NCBI GenBank assembly: GCA_031279895.1
Contig: JAITHR010000066.1
Location: 1-8,634, forward strand
From: Spirochaetaceae bacterium
GTDB taxonomy: Bacteria > Spirochaetota > Spirochaetia > Treponematales > Breznakiellaceae
Direction: 5' to 3'
DNA: 8,634 nucleotides
Under the pieces are notes generated by a model that made no database searches, was not told where the DNA came from, and saw nothing but the letters and a program-made list of their open reading frames with translations. Both the position numbers and the translations under genes were made by a program. The stretch's first letter is position 1, and each line of letters begins with the position of its first letter. Positions 5,474 through 8,634 of this stretch are shown here, one piece after another.

Positions 5474-7402
5474 ATGGAATATACGATAAATTTTAAGCTT
5501 GACGGGGGGAAAGACCTCATGGCGCCGGCGCTGGCCGGTGAAACCCTGCTGGAGGCGGCAAAGAAAGTCAACCTTGCTATTGACGCGCCCTGTTCCGGCA
5601 ACGGAACCTGCGGGAAATGCCGAGTCAAACTCCTTGCGGGAGAGGCCGCAAGCGAGGAAAGCCGGCATATCGCGCCGGAAGAATACGCCGAAGGCCACAG
5701 GCTCGCCTGCTCCACACGGGTTACGGCGCCGGCTACGGTGTACGTGCCGGCCACGGCCCTGGCGTACCAGAGCCGCATGAAAGTTACGGACCTTGAGGGT
5801 GCGCGGGAACGGGCGGTCTTTACGTCCCTGCAAGAAGAACTCAGGGTGATGGGGCTTTTCGGGGACACGGGCCTCTCCCTTGTGGAAGCGCGGCTCGCGG
5901 AACCGGCGCTCGACGACGCGATGGCGGACAGCGAACGGCTCGTCCGGGCGCTCGGTGAAACGGCGGGTGTCGCGGGCGCGATTCAGACAAGCCGGTACGC
6001 CCTGGGGAAACTCCCCAAGGTCCTGCGGGAATCGGGGTTCGCGGTACAATGCCTCGTGCGTAACGATAAGGAAACGTCCCTCATCCTCGACGTGTTCCCC
6101 TTGGGCGCGGCGCCGAAACTGACGGGCCTTGCCATTGATATTGGCACCACGTCGGTATCGATACTCCTTGTGAACCTTGAGACCGGTGATCCGATTGTGG
6201 GGGGCAACGCGGGAAACGGCCAGATCCGGTACGGCGCGGACGTGATAAGCCGGATAATCGAAAGCGTCCGACCAGGGGGGCTCGAACGCCTCCGGCGCGG
6301 TATCATCGACGAGTGTATCAGGCCCCTCGTAACCGAGCTGTGCCGGAACGCCGGCATTGCGGGGGAACAGATCTACCGCGTGGCGGTGGCGGCGAATACC
6401 ACCATGACCCACCTCTTTCTGGGGGTCTGGGCGGAACATATCCGGCTGGAACCCTATGTGCCGGCGTTTTTCGCCGTTGAAAACCTGCGGGGACAGGATC
6501 TGGGCATTCCCGCGCACCCCGACGCGGCGGTGGTCGTGGCCCCGGGCATCGGGAGCTACGTGGGCGGCGATATTACCGCCGGCGCCTTCTCGTCGATGAT
6601 TTTCAAGAAAGACAGCCTGTCCCTGCTCGTTGACCTGGGAACCAACGGGGAACTGGTGTTCGGAAACGCCGAGTTCCTCATGGCTTGCGCGTGTTCCGCG
6701 GGCCCGGCGTTTGAAGGCGGGGACATAAGCTGCGGTATGCGCGCCACCGACGGCGCCGTGGAAGCCTGCGCCATTGATACGGACACCATGGAACCGCGCC
6801 TCTCGGTCATAGGCGGCGCGGGGCAGAAGCCCGCGGGCCTGTGCGGATCCGGTCTTATCGACATCATCGGGGAGCTTTTCCGGTGCGGCATCATCAACGC
6901 CAAAGGCAAGTACAGCCGCGAGGGGAAGCGGGTCCAGCGGGACGAATGGGGTATCGGACGGTACGTCATCGCCTTTGCGGACGAAACCGAACAGGGACGG
7001 GATCTGGCGCTCACCGAAACGGACCTGGACAGCTTCATCAGGGCCAAAGGCGCGATCTTCTCGGCCATAAAAACCATGCTGACCATGCTGGACTTCCCCA
7101 TGGAAGCCATTGAAAACGTGTACGTCTCAGGCGGCATCGGGAGCGGCATCAATATCACCCAGGCGATCGCTATCGGTATGTTCCCCAACCTGGGCCTCGA
7201 GCAGTACCACTACATCGGCAACAGCTCCCTCTCAGGCGCCTATGCCATGCTGACCTCTCAAAAGGCGGCGGAGGCAGTGGCCGGCATCGGGAAGAGCATG
7301 ACCTATCTGGAACTTTCGTCCCACCCGTCGTACATGGACGAGTTCGTCGCGGCCTGTTTCCTGCCCCATACGGACGCAAGTCTTTTCGCTCCCCGTGCCT
7401 AA
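5474..7402 (+). CDS. RACo-like corrinoid activation protein (2Fe-2S + ASKHA ATPase)
   Basis: Encodes 642 residues, the usual length for reductive activators of corrinoid proteins. Such proteins restore inactive Co(II) corrinoid to Co(I) using ATP and low-potential electrons. Residues 1-95 or so are a plant-type 2Fe-2S ferredoxin domain with Cys at 40, 46, 49 and 79 (C-x5-C-x2-C, then C). A linker follows, then the ASKHA/DUF4445 region: GLAIDIGTTSVSILL (218-232) phosphate loop, GNGQIRYGADVISRI (247-261), NTTMTHLFLG (308-317), LVDLGTNGELVF (385-396), CSAGPAFEGG (407-416), GLCGSGLIDI (455-464), and VSGGIGSGIN (551-560). All are intact. The ATG gives a start directly at the ferredoxin strand; only AAGG, 3 bases upstream, resembles a binding site. 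It overlaps the DUF3786 gene by 8 bases. Target (CoFeSP of the acetyl-CoA pathway or a methyltransferase corrinoid protein) cannot be told from sequence; I infer a corrinoid partner from the family. Confidence 0.92.
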   Translation: MEYTINFKLDGGKDLMAPALAGETLLEAAKKVNLAIDAPCSGNGTCGKCRVKLLAGEAASEESRHIAPEEYAEGHRLACSTRVTAPATVYVPATALAYQSRMKVTDLEGARERAVFTSLQEELRVMGLFGDTGLSLVEARLAEPALDDAMADSERLVRALGETAGVAGAIQTSRYALGKLPKVLRESGFAVQCLVRNDKETSLILDVFPLGAAPKLTGLAIDIGTTSVSILLVNLETGDPIVGGNAGNGQIRYGADVISRIIESVRPGGLERLRRGIIDECIRPLVTELCRNAGIAGEQIYRVAVAANTTMTHLFLGVWAEHIRLEPYVPAFFAVENLRGQDLGIPAHPDAAVVVAPGIGSYVGGDITAGAFSSMIFKKDSLSLLVDLGTNGELVFGNAEFLMACACSAGPAFEGGDISCGMRATDGAVEACAIDTDTMEPRLSVIGGAGQKPAGLCGSGLIDIIGELFRCGIINAKGKYSREGKRVQRDEWGIGRYVIAFADETEQGRDLALTETDLDSFIRAKGAIFSAIKTMLTMLDFPMEAIENVYVSGGIGSGINITQAIAIGMFPNLGLEQYHYIGNSSLSGAYAMLTSQKAAEAVAGIGKSMTYLELSSHPSYMDEFVAACFLPHTDASLFAPRA

Positions 7403-8066
7403 CGTGAAGAACCAGAAAGAAGAGGTTCCCTTCTTTCACTACCTGGACATCTACAAGGGCCTTGACCCGCGTGAGATAGCGGGACGCTGCAACCTCCCCT
7501 TTGATTCGGAATCCTCGCGCTTCAGCCTGCGCCTTATGGGTACGGACTACCGTATCCCCTTCCCGGAGTTCGCGATGCTCGACGCGGAGGGCGCGGACGT
7601 GCGGAGCCTTGCGGAGAAGATACTCGTGCTTCACTACCTCTGCAAGGGGCGGTACATCGAATATCAGGGAAAGCAGCGCTCCTATCAGGAGATACCCTGG
7701 GGCGAGGTGTATTATCAGAACTTTCGGGGACGCTGCATCCAGCGCTTCGCCCGAACGTTCGGACGGGACGCGCCCGCTTTCCGTCGGCTTATGGAGGGGC
7801 TGCCGGGCCTGCGTGCCGAGGCGCTTAGGCAGGGCGACGCGGGCTACCGGTTCGAGTTTGTTACCGGCCTTTTTATGAGCCTTATCCTGTGGGCCGGAGA
7901 CGAGGAGTTCTCCCCGTCGGCGCAGTTTCTTTTTGACGACAACTTCGAGTTCGCCTTTACCGCCGAAGATATTGCGGTGGTAGGGGAAGTCGCCATCGCC
8001 AGACTAAAACAGCCTCCCCCGCCGGCGGCGGGTGGCACAGCATGGCCGCTTGTTGCTTCAAAGTAG
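7395..8066 (+). CDS. DUF3786 domain-containing protein with repeat-derived C-terminus
   Basis: Encodes 223 residues, predicted cytoplasmic. It matches the DUF3786 pattern as I recall it: KILVLHYLCKG (75-85), YQEIPWGEVYYQNFRGR (97-113), an FG..AP segment (122-127), RQGDAGYRFEF (145-155), then the conserved block ILWAGDEEFSPSAQFLFD (164-181) and AEDIAVVGEVAIARL (190-204). The biochemical function is unknown; the family is seen near corrinoid and methyl-transfer genes, which fits the overlapping activase gene upstream. The GTG at 7395 overlaps that gene by 8 bases (its TAA is at 7400-7402), and a second in-frame GTG at 7404 is possible. The domain ends about residue 205. Residues 208-223 and the TAG stop are encoded by a copy of the intergenic repeat starting near 8018, so the original end has probably been replaced. 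Confidence 0.85.
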   Translation: MPNVKNQKEEVPFFHYLDIYKGLDPREIAGRCNLPFDSESSRFSLRLMGTDYRIPFPEFAMLDAEGADVRSLAEKILVLHYLCKGRYIEYQGKQRSYQEIPWGEVYYQNFRGRCIQRFARTFGRDAPAFRRLMEGLPGLRAEALRQGDAGYRFEFVTGLFMSLILWAGDEEFSPSAQFLFDDNFEFAFTAEDIAVVGEVAIARLKQPPPPAAGGTAWPLVASK

Positions 8067-8083
8067 TGCAACACCGTGTCCGG
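8018..8083 (+). repeat. 63-bp GC-rich module overlapping the DUF3786 3' end
   Basis: It shares with 5200 onward the same core and GGCACAGCATGGCCGC in identical order, then diverges (GTTGCTTCAAAGTAGTGCAACACC in place of GTTGTTTCCGAACGGTGCAACACC). The divergence creates the TAG stop of the gene. The TGTTG/CAACA stem is kept. As at 5349, AGGCGCGGCTACGCT follows shortly after (8105-8119), so the two sites share a composite order. Confidence 0.8.
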
Positions 8084-8127
8084 TTACTTCGCTGGTTGCT
8101 GTTGAGGCGCGGCTACGCTCTCGCGCC

Positions 8128-8240
8128 GTCTCCGACGGTTCCATAAGCTTCCCGCGAAGCGCCACACACCCAGTCTATCTGTTTAGCGGCGGCGCGTTGT
8201 TCGGGGCGCGTGGCATGACGCTTATGGAACCGTCGGAGTC
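8128..8240. repeat. Imperfect palindromic (MITE-like) element, copy 2
   Basis: Perfect 19-bp inverted arms lie at 8130-8148 (CTCCGACGGTTCCATAAGC) and 8220-8238, with 71 bases between. It aligns with the element after pgi, including GTTGTTCGGGGCGCGT at 8196-8211 and CTTCCCGC and CACACCC in the same order. Its outer arms also resemble the unit of the tandem array that follows (CCGGCTGTTCCATAAGC). No open frame of interest and no transposase are present. Confidence 0.7.
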
Positions 8241-8285
8241 GGGCCGCCGGAGGCAGCTAGTCTGTCTGCGCTCGGTTCGGGCGGC

Positions 8286-8634
8286 GGTGATTCTATGGTA
8301 GAAACCGCACGCTCCGCTTCGGTAGCCTCCGGCTGTTCCATAAGCGTCGTGCCTTGCGCTTTTGCCGGAAGTCTCCCCGTTTCGGCAGCCTCCGGCTGTT
8401 TCATAAGCGTCGTGCCTTGCGCTTTCGGCGGTACGCGCCCCGCTTTCGGCGCATATCCCCGCACTTCGGGGTGAGGTGATTCTATGGTAGAAACCGCACT
8501 CCCCGCTTCGGCAGCCTCCGGCTGTTTCATAAGCGTCATGCCTTGCGCTTTTGCCGGAAGTCTCCCCGCTTCGGCAGCCTCCGGCTGTTCCATAAGCGTC
8601 GTGCCTTGCGCTTTTGCCGGAAGTCTCCCCGCTT
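8286..8634. repeat. Tandem array: 63-bp subunits in a 189-bp higher-order repeat
   Basis: GGTGATTCTATGGTAGAAAC occurs at 8286 and 8475, 189 bases apart. Within each 189-bp period AGCCTCCGGCTGTT occurs at offsets 38 and 101, giving positions 8324, 8387, 8513 and 8576, with spacings 63, 126 and 63. The third 63-bp slot, about 8422-8474, is divergent. The array runs off the right edge. Because 63 is divisible by 3, five of the six frames stay open through the standard unit. In the minus-strand frame (unit MKQPEAAEAGRLPAKAQGTTL, 21 residues) the differences I checked between units change amino acids, so I read it as non-coding repeat DNA. Confidence 0.8.

Noticed and set aside
5131..5868. Minus-strand open frame across the repeat region
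   Set aside because: It combines the antisense of the barrel-gene end, tandem repeats and the antisense of the activase start, with no plausible protein features.
5357..6517. 386-residue minus-strand open frame
   Set aside because: It lies opposite the ferredoxin and early ASKHA parts of the activase gene, is Arg/Pro-rich, and extends into repeat DNA. It is a shadow.
8286..8634. CRISPR array
   Set aside because: The whole 63-bp units repeat, with no unique spacers between short identical repeats, and no cas gene is present.

Overview
The window is GC-rich bacterial DNA. It most resembles a spirochaete of the Treponema type, probably an animal- or insect-gut lineage. This rests on gene content: two small signal-peptide beta-barrel-like proteins, an AroH-type chorismate mutase, a RACo-like corrinoid activase next to a DUF3786 protein, and families of GC-rich intergenic repeats. 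No rRNA, tRNA or other lineage marker is present, so the placement is an inference of moderate strength.

Left part (134-2447, minus strand): a four-gene cluster read right to left. It encodes a small three-helix membrane protein, a monofunctional AroH-type chorismate mutase, a small exported barrel-like protein, and a metallo-beta-lactamase-fold hydrolase of the GVRGS type. The first two junctions are 4-base stop/start overlaps (GTGA and ATGA), which argues for translational coupling. The third gap is 48 bases and carries a good ribosome binding site. About 180 bases of AT-richer DNA separates this cluster from divergent pgi and probably holds promoters for both.

Middle (2629-5195, plus strand): a complete glucose-6-phosphate isomerase gene; then about 310 bases of palindromic repeat DNA; then a 223-residue predicted outer-membrane barrel protein. 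A perfect 23-bp inverted repeat brackets the barrel gene.

Right part (5474-8066, plus strand): a RACo-like protein (N-terminal 2Fe-2S ferredoxin domain plus ASKHA ATPase domain) overlapping a DUF3786 gene by 8 bases. Together they suggest corrinoid-dependent methyl transfer, such as reductive acetogenesis or a methyltransferase system, but no methyltransferase or corrinoid protein lies in the window. A copy of the intergenic repeat lies across the 3' end of the DUF3786 gene and supplies its last 16 residues and its stop codon.

The intergenic regions are the most unusual part. At least three related repeat types occur: (1) a roughly 63-bp module with a CCGCCGGCGG core and the string GGCACAGCATGGCCGC, in tandem at 5199-5328, once at 8018-8083, and as an inverted fragment at 4474-4496; (2) imperfect palindromes of about 110 bp at 4221-4350 and 8128-8240, with a shortened copy at 4415-4470; (3) a tandem array from 8286 to the right edge with a 63-bp subunit nested in a 189-bp higher-order period. 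I found no CRISPR array, transposase, phage gene or defence system.
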